Below are positions 48,723 through 55,837 of a stretch of DNA of 64,000 nt, one piece after another. Origin of the DNA: Streptomyces maremycinicus (GTDB lineage: Bacteria; Actinomycetota; Actinomycetes; Streptomycetales; Streptomycetaceae). The notes beneath the pieces are model-generated. The model was not told the DNA's origin and made no database searches. It saw only the letters and a program-made list of their open reading frames with translations. How positions within the stretch are numbered: the stretch's first letter is position 1; the number at the start of each line of letters is the position of its first letter. Position numbers and translations under genes: made by a program. The DNA lies in contig NZ_BBYG01000026.1 in assembly GCF_001184025.1 (NCBI RefSeq), positions 40,292 to 104,291 on the forward strand. The letters are read 5' to 3'.

Positions 48723-48982
48723 GCCCCGCCCTCCTTGCCGTAGCGGCGCTCGAAGCGCTCGACCCGCCCGGCCGTGTCCAGGACGCGGGCGGTGCCGGTG
48801 TAGAAGGGGTGGCTGACGGAGGAGATCTCGACGTCGACGACGGGGTAGGTGTTGCCGTCCTCCCACTCGACGGTCTTGCCGCCGGTCGTGGCGGTCAGCG
48901 TCGAGCGGGTGAGGAAGGCGTGGTTCGCGGCGCGGTCACGGAAGACGACGGGACCGTAGGCGGGGTGGATTCCCTTGCGCAT
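48719..48982 (-). CDS. rpmE2: 50S ribosomal protein L31 type B (zinc-independent)
   Basis: An 87-residue L31B: MRKGIHPAYGPVVFRD, the STLTATTGGKTVEWEDG insert and SSVSHPFYTG are typical, and there is no CxxC zinc motif. It replaces zinc-binding L31 under zinc starvation, freeing zinc from the ribosome. It starts 9 bp after rpmG and overlaps the COG0523 gene. Confidence 0.96.
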   Translation of the reverse strand: MRKGIHPAYGPVVFRDRAANHAFLTRSTLTATTGGKTVEWEDGNTYPVVDVEISSVSHPFYTGTARVLDTAGRVERFERRYGKEGGA

Positions 48983-48991
48983 GACGGAGGT

Positions 48992-49156
48992 TCAGCGCTC
49001 CTCTCGGAAGTCGACGTGACGGCCGACGACGGGGTCGTACTTGCGCAGGGTCATGCGGTCCGGGTCGTTGCGGCGGTTCTTGCGCGTCACGTAGGTGTAG
49101 CCCGTTCCCACCGTGGACCGGAGCTTGATGACCGGGCGGAGTTCGTTGCGTGCCAT
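48992..49156 (-). CDS. rpmG: 50S ribosomal protein L33, zinc-independent paralogue
   Basis: A 54-residue protein, MARNELRPVIKLRSTVGTGY at its start, then YVTRKNRRNDPDRMTLRKYDPVVGRHV. The Cys pairs of zinc-type L33 are absent. ATG 49156 is the first codon of the leftward operon. Divergence from rpmB with 74 bp between them leaves room for a shared Zur operator. Confidence 0.94.
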   Translation of the reverse strand: MARNELRPVIKLRSTVGTGYTYVTRKNRRNDPDRMTLRKYDPVVGRHVDFREER

Positions 49157-49169
49157 GCTGATACCTTAC

Positions 49170-49184
49170 TGAAAATGACATCCA
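49170..49184. promoter_or_regulatory. Candidate Zur box between rpmG and rpmB
   Basis: TGAAAATGACATCCA matches one half of the actinobacterial Zur consensus (TGAAAATcATTTTCA) exactly and the other half poorly. It is located in the middle of the 74-bp divergent promoter region, where Zur sites occur in other Streptomyces. The call rests on half-site match and context. Confidence 0.5.
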
Positions 49185-49230
49185 TTAGCATCACCGGCCC
49201 TGGCGCCGACCGAGGAGAGGTAAGTCACCC

Positions 49231-49467
49231 GTGTCCGCCCACTGCATGCTGACCGGCGCCCGGCCGGGCTTCGGCAACCGCATCTCCCACTCCCACCGGC
49301 GCACTTCGCGCCGCTTCGACCCGAACATCCAGTCCAAGCGCTACTGGTTGCCCAGCGAGGGCCGCCACGTACGGCTGCGACTGAGCACGAAGGGCATCAG
49401 GACCGTCGACACGATCGGTGTCGAGGCGGCCGTGGCGCGCATCCGCGCGCGGGGGGTGCGGGTCTGA
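49231..49467 (+). CDS. rpmB: 50S ribosomal protein L28, zinc-independent paralogue
   Basis: A 78-residue L28: MSAHCMLTGARPGFGNRISH, SHRRTSRRFDPNIQSKRYWL and the C-terminal KGIRTVDTIGVEAAVARI are diagnostic. Only one Cys remains, so no zinc ribbon. The start is GTG 49231. Its stop overlaps the rpsN start by one base (TGATG). Confidence 0.95.
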   Translation: MSAHCMLTGARPGFGNRISHSHRRTSRRFDPNIQSKRYWLPSEGRHVRLRLSTKGIRTVDTIGVEAAVARIRARGVRV

Positions 49468-49772
49468 TGGCGAAGAAGAGCAAGATCGCGAAGAACCGCG
49501 CACGGCAGGAGACCGTCGCGCGGTACGCGGCGCGGCGGGCCGAGCTGAAGGAGATCATTCGGCGGCCGTCCTCGACGGCGGCCGAACGGGCTTCCGCGCA
49601 GCGCGAATTGCGCGCCCAGCCGCGGGACGCGTGCGCGACCCGGGTGCGCAACCGGGACCAGGTGGACGGGCGCCCGCGCGGGTACGTCCGTACCTTCGGC
49701 CTGTCGCGGGTGAATCTGCGGGAGCAGGCTCACGCGGGGCACCTGCCCGGAGTGCGGAAGTCGTCCTGGTAG
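49467..49772 (+). CDS. rpsN: 30S ribosomal protein S14, zinc-independent paralogue
   Basis: A 101-residue S14 of the long, CxxC-lacking type: MAKKSKIAKNRARQETVARY, AAERASAQRELRAQPRDA and the C-terminal GYVRTFGLSRVNLREQAHAG. The ~60-residue zinc form is used under zinc sufficiency. Translation is coupled to rpmB. Confidence 0.95.
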   Translation: MAKKSKIAKNRARQETVARYAARRAELKEIIRRPSSTAAERASAQRELRAQPRDACATRVRNRDQVDGRPRGYVRTFGLSRVNLREQAHAGHLPGVRKSSW

Positions 49773-49913
49773 TCACAGGCCGCCCCCGGTGTTCCGCGAG
49801 GGCTTGCTGGTAGCTTGCTGCGGTCCCCTACCGGTCCGTACGGCCTCACGGTCCGCGCGGTCGGCGGTCCGTGCGGTCGACCCGGTCGGCCGGCTACAGC
49901 TTGGGAGCTTGCA

Positions 49914-50441
49914 GTGACTTCGGCGATCCTCACGCGGAGCGCGTCCCGACGGCCGGTGCGGGCCACGGTCGTCGCCGTGGCCGCCGCGCTGGCGGGCGTG
50001 CTCGTGCTGACCGGGTGCAGTGACGACGGGGGGGCCGACGACGGCTCCTCGGCGACGCCCACGACGGCGACCGGGGGCACGAGCGGCGCGACGGACTCCG
50101 CGTCCGCCTCGGCCTCCGTCTCGGCCTCCGGCGAACTGGAGGGCAGCTGGCTCGCCACGACGGACGGCAAGGCCGTCGCCCTGATCATCACCGGCAAGCA
50201 GGCCGCCCTCTTCGTGACCGGCGGGACCGTGTGCAGCGGGACCGCGGGCGAGGAGGCGGGCATGCAGATGATCCACCTCAAGTGCACCAGCGGGAAGGGC
50301 GACCGGACGACCGGCATGGTCGACTCCGCCGACGCGAAGTCCCTGGAGGTCACCTGGTCCGGTGCGGTCGGCAAGGAGACCTTCACCAAGGCGGAGAGCG
50401 GCCAGTGGCCGTCGGGACTGCCGACCCCCGGCCTCGGATAG
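49914..50441 (+). CDS. Lipoprotein of unknown function
   Basis: A 175-residue predicted lipoprotein. The signal peptide contains RRPVRATVVAVAAALAGV and the lipobox LVLTGC, followed by an Asp/Ser/Thr/Ala-rich linker (to about residue 75) and a compact domain ELEGSWLATTDGKAVALII ... VTWSGAVGKETFTKAE with two Cys (TVCSGT, LKCTSG) that could form a disulfide. Not recognised further. GTG 49914 has GGGAG 6 nt upstream. The stop codon falls inside the first unit of a tandem repeat. Confidence 0.85.
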   Translation: MTSAILTRSASRRPVRATVVAVAAALAGVLVLTGCSDDGGADDGSSATPTTATGGTSGATDSASASASVSASGELEGSWLATTDGKAVALIITGKQAALFVTGGTVCSGTAGEEAGMQMIHLKCTSGKGDRTTGMVDSADAKSLEVTWSGAVGKETFTKAESGQWPSGLPTPGLG

Positions 50442-50556
50442 CGCCTCTCGGGCCCATCCCCGCCTCGGACAGCGCTTCTCGGGCCGATTCCTGGCCTCGA
50501 CAGCGCCTCTCGGGCCGACTCCCGGCCTCGGACAGCGCCTCTCGGGCCCGTATCGG
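50431..50556. repeat. Four tandem repeats of 31-32 bp overlapping a stop codon
   Basis: Units beginning GCCTCGG start at 50431, 50462, 50494 and 50525 and share GCCTCGGACAGCGCCTCTCG. The first unit supplies the last codons and TAG of the upstream lipoprotein gene; the others are in the 3' region before the next lipoprotein gene. Confidence 0.9.
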
Positions 50557-50677
50557 CTTGCCAAGGCTCGCGCCGCCCGGATGTTCGGGGTGCCACGGGA
50601 GCGGGGGCGCGCGACACGTGCACGCGCGCGTGCGTGATGATCCTTCGAGCACCGTCACGAAACCCTAGGGATCACTC

Positions 50678-51223
50678 ATGCGCGCCGTTCCCCTGACCGT
50701 CACCGCTCTTGCCGCGGCCCTGCTCCTCACCGCCTGCGGAGGCGGGGACGACAGCGGCTCCGACACCGACGCGAGCAAGGCCTCCGAATCGACCGCCTCC
50801 GCCGGCGGCGCCTGCGCCGCCGGTGACCTCGGGCAGGAGGTCGGCCCCGTCAACGCCGCCCCCGCCGCGGGGGACAGCGGAAACGTCACCGTCACGCTCA
50901 CCAACAAGGGTGCCGAGTGCACCCTGAACGGCTTCCCCACCGTCGACCTCACCTCCGACGGCGGCTCCGCGAGCGTGCCGAAGGACGAGGCCGCCGAGGC
51001 GCAGGCGCTGACCCTCCCGGCGCAGGGCACCGCCACCTTCACGATCACCTACGTGCGCGGCGCGGACGGCGGCGACGAGAGCCTCGCCGTCAAGACGGTG
51101 AAGTACGGCCTGCCGGGCGGCTCGGCCGACCAGAGCTTCCCCTGGTCGTACGGCGATGTCGCCCTCAAGAGCGGGAAGGTGCCGGACGCCACGGTCAGCG
51201 CCTTCCAGCAGGCGGGCGACTGA
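50678..51223 (+). CDS. DUF4232 lipoprotein
   Basis: A 181-residue lipoprotein: signal MRAVPLTVTALAAALLLTAC with lipobox LLTAC, a Ser/Asp/Ala-rich linker, and an immunoglobulin-like DUF4232 domain (about residues 45-178) with NVTVTLTNKGAECTLNGFP and a two-Cys pattern. DUF4232 proteins are abundant in Streptomyces envelopes; function unknown. ATG 50678. It follows another lipoprotein gene by 236 bp, so co-transcription is uncertain. Confidence 0.9.
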   Translation: MRAVPLTVTALAAALLLTACGGGDDSGSDTDASKASESTASAGGACAAGDLGQEVGPVNAAPAAGDSGNVTVTLTNKGAECTLNGFPTVDLTSDGGSASVPKDEAAEAQALTLPAQGTATFTITYVRGADGGDESLAVKTVKYGLPGGSADQSFPWSYGDVALKSGKVPDATVSAFQQAGD

Positions 51224-51292
51224 TCAACCCGGCAGCGACCGGCCCACCCGGCGCCGGCCCCGCCCAGGTGTCACGGGAGCCGGCCGGGGGCG

Positions 51293-52516
51293 TCACGGCA
51301 GTCGTGGCCGGGACCGCATCCTGGCCCGGTCCGCCGCTTCGGAGCCCTCGTTCCAGCCCGCCTCGTCGGTGACTCCGCGCAGGCGGGTGGAGACCGTGGC
51401 GGGGAACATCCGGTCCGTCGCGGCGGTGACCGCGACCTCGCGGGAGGCGAGGACCGGCAGCAGCTCGTCGGTCACCTGGGTCTCGGCGGCGGCGGTGACC
51501 TCGCCCAGACGGGTGCCGATGCGGTGGGCGTAGGCGGCGAGGAAGGATTGCCGGAAGGTCTTGGTCCGCTTGCGGCCACCGGCCCGCTGGGCCGCCTCCG
51601 CCTTCGCCATCGCGGACTGCGCCTGCACCAGCAACGAGGTGTAGAGGAGCTCCACCGCCTCCAGATCGGCCTCGAAGCCGACGACCGTGGAGAAGGCGAA
51701 GGACTCGTTCCACACCGCCCGGCAGTGGTTCGCGTCGGCGACCGCGCCCAGCAGCACCGCCTTCGCCTGCTCGTACGGCGGCTCGACGCCGATCCGGCAG
51801 GCGCCGGGCGCGTCCGGGGAGGGCGCCTGGGCGTCGAGCAGGGCCTCGTCGACGCTGTGCCGGGCCATCAGCTCCTGCGCCTTCGCCGTGAGCGCCTCCG
51901 CCTCCTGCGGAAACCCGGTCGCCTCGGCCTTGGCGAGCAGCGCGCGGATACGGGTGAGCATGCGGGGATGCGAGCCCGGACGGGACTGCCGGTGCGCCTC
52001 GGGCTCCTGGAGGGGTTCGAGGGCGGGCAGGCGCAGCAGCAGGCGGTAGAGCTCCAGGACCGTGGTGGCGTGCGAGAAACGGTCGGTGGCGGGCGGGGGC
52101 GCTGTGTCGGCGGACAGCTCCTCCAGCTGGGCCGCCCAGCGCCGCCCGCGCGCCCGGTCGTCGCGCGACTGCGTCCGGATCAGCTGTGCCACCAGGTCCA
52201 CGTGGACGTCGTCCAGCTCGCGCCGTACGAACCGTACGAGGTCGGCGGGCTGCCAGCCCCGGCGCCAGGCCGTCGCGACGAACTCCGTGCCCCGCCGGTT
52301 CAGTTCGGCGTCCGCCGCGCGGTCTGCGGCCAGGAGCGAGGCGCCGGTGTCGAGGGCGGTGTCGGCGGTGTCGTAGAGCGCGGTCCGGAAGGCCCGTTCG
52401 ACGGTGCGGGCGCCGGGCCGGTCGTCGCCGGGCCGGTCGTCGCCGGGGGTGCCGTGGTCGGTGCCGCTGTCGTCGGTGCTGCCGTGGTCGGTGCTGCCGT
52501 GGTCGGTGCTGCTCAC
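51293..52516 (-). CDS. DUF2786 domain protein
   Basis: A 407-residue protein with the DUF2786 motif MLTRIRALLAKAEATGFPQEAEALTAKAQELMARHSVDEALL near residues 185-227, by position, followed by a second conserved domain (AKAVLLGAVADANHCRAVW, FSTVVGFEADLEAVELLYTSLLVQAQ) found in its relatives. The helical N-terminal half resembles Streptomyces homologues only. The function is unknown. The first ~35 residues are low complexity (STDHGSTDHG), encoded by 15-bp repeats, so the true start (GTG 52516 here) may be further in, near VERAFRTAL. Confidence 0.82.
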   Translation of the reverse strand: MSSTDHGSTDHGSTDDSGTDHGTPGDDRPGDDRPGARTVERAFRTALYDTADTALDTGASLLAADRAADAELNRRGTEFVATAWRRGWQPADLVRFVRRELDDVHVDLVAQLIRTQSRDDRARGRRWAAQLEELSADTAPPPATDRFSHATTVLELYRLLLRLPALEPLQEPEAHRQSRPGSHPRMLTRIRALLAKAEATGFPQEAEALTAKAQELMARHSVDEALLDAQAPSPDAPGACRIGVEPPYEQAKAVLLGAVADANHCRAVWNESFAFSTVVGFEADLEAVELLYTSLLVQAQSAMAKAEAAQRAGGRKRTKTFRQSFLAAYAHRIGTRLGEVTAAAETQVTDELLPVLASREVAVTAATDRMFPATVSTRLRGVTDEAGWNEGSEAADRARMRSRPRLP

Positions 52517-52559
52517 CGGTCGATCGTGTCACGGAGTAGGGCGCCGCGGCCGACGGGAG

Positions 52560-52606
52560 TGACAACCTCGGGTTGACACTCCTCCACTGTCAACCTACGG
52601 TTGACA
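52560..52606 (+). promoter_or_regulatory. Promoter with two TGTCAACC-N3-GGTTGACA operators; predicted leaderless start
   Basis: Operator 2 (52588-52606) is the perfect dyad TGTCAACCTACGGTTGACA; operator 1 (52560-52578) is the same with one mismatch; centres are 28 bp apart. -35 TTGACA (52573-52578) and -10 TACGGT (52596-52601) are separated by 17 bp, placing the transcription start at or next to the A of the ATG at 52608, with no ribosome site in between. Confidence 0.75.
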
Positions 52607-52607
52607 C

Positions 52608-53375
52608 ATGACGTCTCCACGACCCGGCACCACCTCGTCCGTCCGTCTCGACGACCTCATCGACGCCATCAAGAAGGTGCACGACGAGCCGCTCGACCAG
52701 CTCCAGGACGCCGTCATCGCCGCCGATCACCTGGGCGATGTGGCGGACCATCTGATCGGCCACTTCGTCGACCAGGCCCGCCGCTCGGGCGCCTCCTGGA
52801 CCGACATCGGCCGGAGCATGGGCGTCACCCGGCAGGCCGCCCAGAAGCGGTTCGTGCCGAAGGAGTCGGCCGGCCTCGACGCGAGCCAGGGCTTCGCCCG
52901 CTACACCCCCCGCGCGCGGAGCGTGGTCATGGCCGCCCACCACGCGTCCAGGACCGCCGGCAACGCCGAGGGCCTGCCCGCCCACCTCGTCCTCGGCCTG
53001 CTCGCCGAGCCGGAGGCCCTCGCGGCGAAGGCGATCACCGATCAGGGAGTCTCCCTGGAGGCGGTCCGCGAGGCCGCGACCGCCGCGTTGCCGCCGGCCG
53101 TGGAGGAGGTGCCCGAGCTGGTCCCCTACGGCCCGGACGCCAAGAAGGTCCTGGAACTCACGTTCCGCGAGGCGCTCCGCCTCGGCCACAACTACGTCGG
53201 CACCGAGCACCTCCTGCTGGCGCTGCTTGAGTTCGAGAACGGCGAGGGCGTTCTCAGCGGCCTCGGCGTCGACAAGCCCGGCACGGAGCGGTACGTCGCG
53301 AAGGTCCTGGCCACGATCTCGGTGACGCAGACGCAGATGCAGACGCAGGAGCAGGAAGAGGAACAGGAGCAATAG
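52608..53375 (+). CDS. Clp-N repeat protein with N-terminal helix-turn-helix
   Basis: A 255-residue protein: an HTH-like N-terminal part (SGASWTDIGRSMGVTRQAAQKRF, about residues 60-82) and two Clp R repeats (about 98-165, YTPRARSVVMAAHHASRTAGN; and 175-245, YGPDAKKVLELTFREALRLGHNYVGTEHLLLALLE), with no AAA+ domain. The Clp R fold is normally the adaptor-binding part of ClpC. It is therefore a DNA-binding Clp-N protein, probably an autoregulator given the operators. The C-terminus ends in a Gln/Glu repeat (QTQMQTQEQEEEQEQ). Confidence 0.88.
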   Translation: MTSPRPGTTSSVRLDDLIDAIKKVHDEPLDQLQDAVIAADHLGDVADHLIGHFVDQARRSGASWTDIGRSMGVTRQAAQKRFVPKESAGLDASQGFARYTPRARSVVMAAHHASRTAGNAEGLPAHLVLGLLAEPEALAAKAITDQGVSLEAVREAATAALPPAVEEVPELVPYGPDAKKVLELTFREALRLGHNYVGTEHLLLALLEFENGEGVLSGLGVDKPGTERYVAKVLATISVTQTQMQTQEQEEEQEQ

Positions 53376-53685
53376 CAGGAGCAGTAGCAAGAGCAGTAGC
53401 AAGAGCACGGCCAGAAGCGCGGGCCGGGGCAGGGACACGTGCAGGGGCAGTAACCGGCGCGCGGGCCGGAGAAGGCACCGGGGCAGTGCCCGGTGCGCGG
53501 GCCGGGGCAGCGGTCCGGGAGCGGCAGCGGGAGCTAGGGCGGGAGTCGGGCACGCCGCCCGCGCATCGCACGGGTACGGCTTGCACAGCGGCGGGCGCGG
53601 TAGCGGGAGCTAGGGCGGGAGCGGTAGCGGGAGCGGGCGCCGCTGCCGTCGGGCCGTTGTCAGACCCCCCTGCCACACTCGCGGT
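53376..53685 (+). other. Low-complexity gap before the polymerase gene
   Basis: No gene seen. The first part continues the AGCAGTAGCAAG-type repeats that encode the Gln/Glu tail of the upstream gene; the rest is GC-rich with reiterated GGGAGC and GGGGCAG. Near 53568-53640 the unit GCGGTAGCGGGAGC recurs. Confidence 0.5.
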
Positions 53686-55434
53686 ATGGCCGACCGGTGG
53701 GCACTCGCTCCGGCCGAGGACGGTGGCGTGGAGCTCGCCCCCCTCGGTCCCGGCGGGCTGCCCACCGGTCCGGTGCTGCGGGAGGCGGACCTGGCCCGGG
53801 CCGTGCGCGAGCGGCCCGACGTCACCCGGTGGGTCTGGCGTTCCACGGCCGAGGTGTATCCGCGACTGCTCGCCACGGGGGTGCGAGTAGAGCGGTGCTA
53901 CGACGTCGAGGACGCCGAGACCCTCCTCCTGGGCCACGAGGGGCGCTCGGGCGAGCCCCGCTCGGCGGCGGCCGCGCTGGCCCGGCTGCGCGGCGGCCCA
54001 GTACCGCCCGACCCACCGCAGCGCTCCGCCGTGCCCGGCGCGCAGTCCTCGCTGTTCGAGGCACAGGACACCGCCGTCCGGCTGCCGCTCGAAGACCTGC
54101 TCGCCGTCTACGCGGAGCAGCAGCGACGGCACGAACGGGCCGAACACCCGGCGCGGATGAGGCTGCTGACGGCGGCCGAGTCGGCAGGGATGCTGGTGGC
54201 GGCAGAGATGAACCGGGCCGGGCTGCCGTGGAGCGCGGAGGTGCACCGCACGGTCCTGCACGACCTGCTCGGCGAGCGGTACGCGGGCAGGGGTGAGCCC
54301 CGGCGGCTGGCCGAGCTGGCCGACGAGGTGTCGGCCGCCTTCGGGCGCCGGGTCCGTCCCGACCTGCCCGCCGACGTGGTGAAGGCCTTCGCGCAGGCCG
54401 GCATCCGGATCAAGTCCACCCGGCGCTGGGAGATCGAGTCCCTCGACCACCCGGCCGTGAAGCCGCTGATCGAGTACAAGAAGCTGTACCGCATCTGGGT
54501 GGCCCACGGGTGGTCCTGGCTCCAGGACTGGGTGCGGGACGGGCGGTTCCGGCCGGAGTTCCTCGCACACGGCACGGTCACCGGGCGCTGGGTGACCAAC
54601 GGCGGGGGCGCCCTCCAGATCCCCAAGGTCATCCGGCGGGCCGTGGTCGCCGATCCGGGCTGGCGGCTCGTCGTCGCCGACGCCGACCAGATGGAACCAC
54701 GCGTGCTGGCGGCGATCTCCCGTGATCCCGGGCTGATGGAGGTCGCCGGCCGGGAGAGCGACCTCTACCAGTCCGTCTCCGACCGCGCCTTCTCCGGTGA
54801 CCGCGCCCAGGCGAAACTCGCCGTCCTCGGCGCGGTGTACGGCCAGACCTCCGGGGACGGTCTGAAGAACCTCGCCGCACTCCGCCGCCGCTTCCCGCGC
54901 GCGGTGGCGTACGTCGACGAGGCGGCCCGGGCGGGTGAGGAGGGACGGCTAGTGCGGACGTGGCTCGGCCGGACCTGCCCGCCGGCGACCGGCGCGGGGG
55001 ACGAGGGCACGGAGGAGGCCGGCATCCCCGTCGACCCCGCCGACCTCGGCGGTCCTGGCGGCTCCGGCGGTCCTGGTGGTCCTGGTGGGGACGACGAACT
55101 CTCCGCCGACCGGCAGTGGGTGCCGGGGTACGCCTCGACCAACGCCCGCGCGCGTGGCCGGTTCGCCCGCAACTTCGTCGTCCAGGGCAGCGCCGCCGAC
55201 TGGGCGCTGCTGCTGCTCGCCGCGCTACGGCGCACCTGTGCGGGGATGGCGGCCGAGCTGGTCTTCTTCCAGCACGACGAGGTGATCGTGCACTGTCCGG
55301 AGGAAGAGGCCGAAGCGGCCGTCGCCGCGATCCGGGAGGCGTCCGACCTCGCCGGACGGCTGACGTTCGGGGATTCACCGGTGCGGTTCCCGTTCACCAC
55401 GGCGGTGGTGGAGTGCTATGCCGACGCGAAGTGA
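53686..55434 (+). CDS. Orphan family A (Pol I-like) DNA polymerase
   Basis: A 582-residue Pol I-type polymerase lacking the 5' nuclease. Motif A is ADADQMEPR (Asp332), motif B (O-helix) is RAQAKLAVLGAVYG (Arg373, Lys377, Tyr385) and motif C is QHDEV (His530-Asp531-Glu532), so catalysis should be intact. The N-terminal ~150 residues replace the exonuclease domain and show no DxE or other exonuclease acidic motif, although homologues are annotated as bifunctional 3'-5' exonuclease/polymerase. Residues about 428-480 are a Gly/Pro-rich insert. ATG 53686. Role in repair or end-filling is open. Confidence 0.9.
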   Translation: MADRWALAPAEDGGVELAPLGPGGLPTGPVLREADLARAVRERPDVTRWVWRSTAEVYPRLLATGVRVERCYDVEDAETLLLGHEGRSGEPRSAAAALARLRGGPVPPDPPQRSAVPGAQSSLFEAQDTAVRLPLEDLLAVYAEQQRRHERAEHPARMRLLTAAESAGMLVAAEMNRAGLPWSAEVHRTVLHDLLGERYAGRGEPRRLAELADEVSAAFGRRVRPDLPADVVKAFAQAGIRIKSTRRWEIESLDHPAVKPLIEYKKLYRIWVAHGWSWLQDWVRDGRFRPEFLAHGTVTGRWVTNGGGALQIPKVIRRAVVADPGWRLVVADADQMEPRVLAAISRDPGLMEVAGRESDLYQSVSDRAFSGDRAQAKLAVLGAVYGQTSGDGLKNLAALRRRFPRAVAYVDEAARAGEEGRLVRTWLGRTCPPATGAGDEGTEEAGIPVDPADLGGPGGSGGPGGPGGDDELSADRQWVPGYASTNARARGRFARNFVVQGSAADWALLLLAALRRTCAGMAAELVFFQHDEVIVHCPEEEAEAAVAAIREASDLAGRLTFGDSPVRFPFTTAVVECYADAK

Positions 55435-55449
55435 GCCTGGGGAGCGTGC

Positions 55450-55676
55450 CGGGGTGACCTGGCGGCGGTCGGCCGGTCTGGGTGGGCCTCATGGCCGGGG
55501 GCCGCTGCGGGGATGACGGGCGGGGTGACCAGGCGGAGGTCGACAGCCGGGCCGGCTTGGGTGAGCCTCACGGCCGGGGAGCTGCGGTTGGGGAGGGGCG
55601 GGGTGACCAGGCGGAGGTCGACAGCCGGGCCGGCTTGGGTGAGCCTCACGGCCGGGGGGCTGCGGGCGGGGAGGGG
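55450..55676. repeat. Tandem repeats of 78 bp (two exact-length copies plus one diverged)
   Basis: Units starting CGGGGTGACC occur at 55450 (71 bp, diverged), 55521 (78 bp) and 55599 (78 bp), with a partial one near 55790. They fill the gap between the convergent polymerase and SARP genes (55435-55837). 78 is a multiple of three, so several frames stay open, but no frame has a start site or protein-like composition. Confidence 0.88.
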
Positions 55677-55837
55677 CGGTGAGGTCGGCGGCGTGCGGCG
55701 GCGGCGTATCGGCGGCGGCGCCCGCTGCGGGGATGACGGGGGGGGAGGTTGGCTGGTCGGGGCTGGGCGGGGCACGTCGTGTCGTATCGGCGGGGTGACC
55801 GGACTCCGGCGGACCGGGCCGGGAACGCGGCGGCGCC

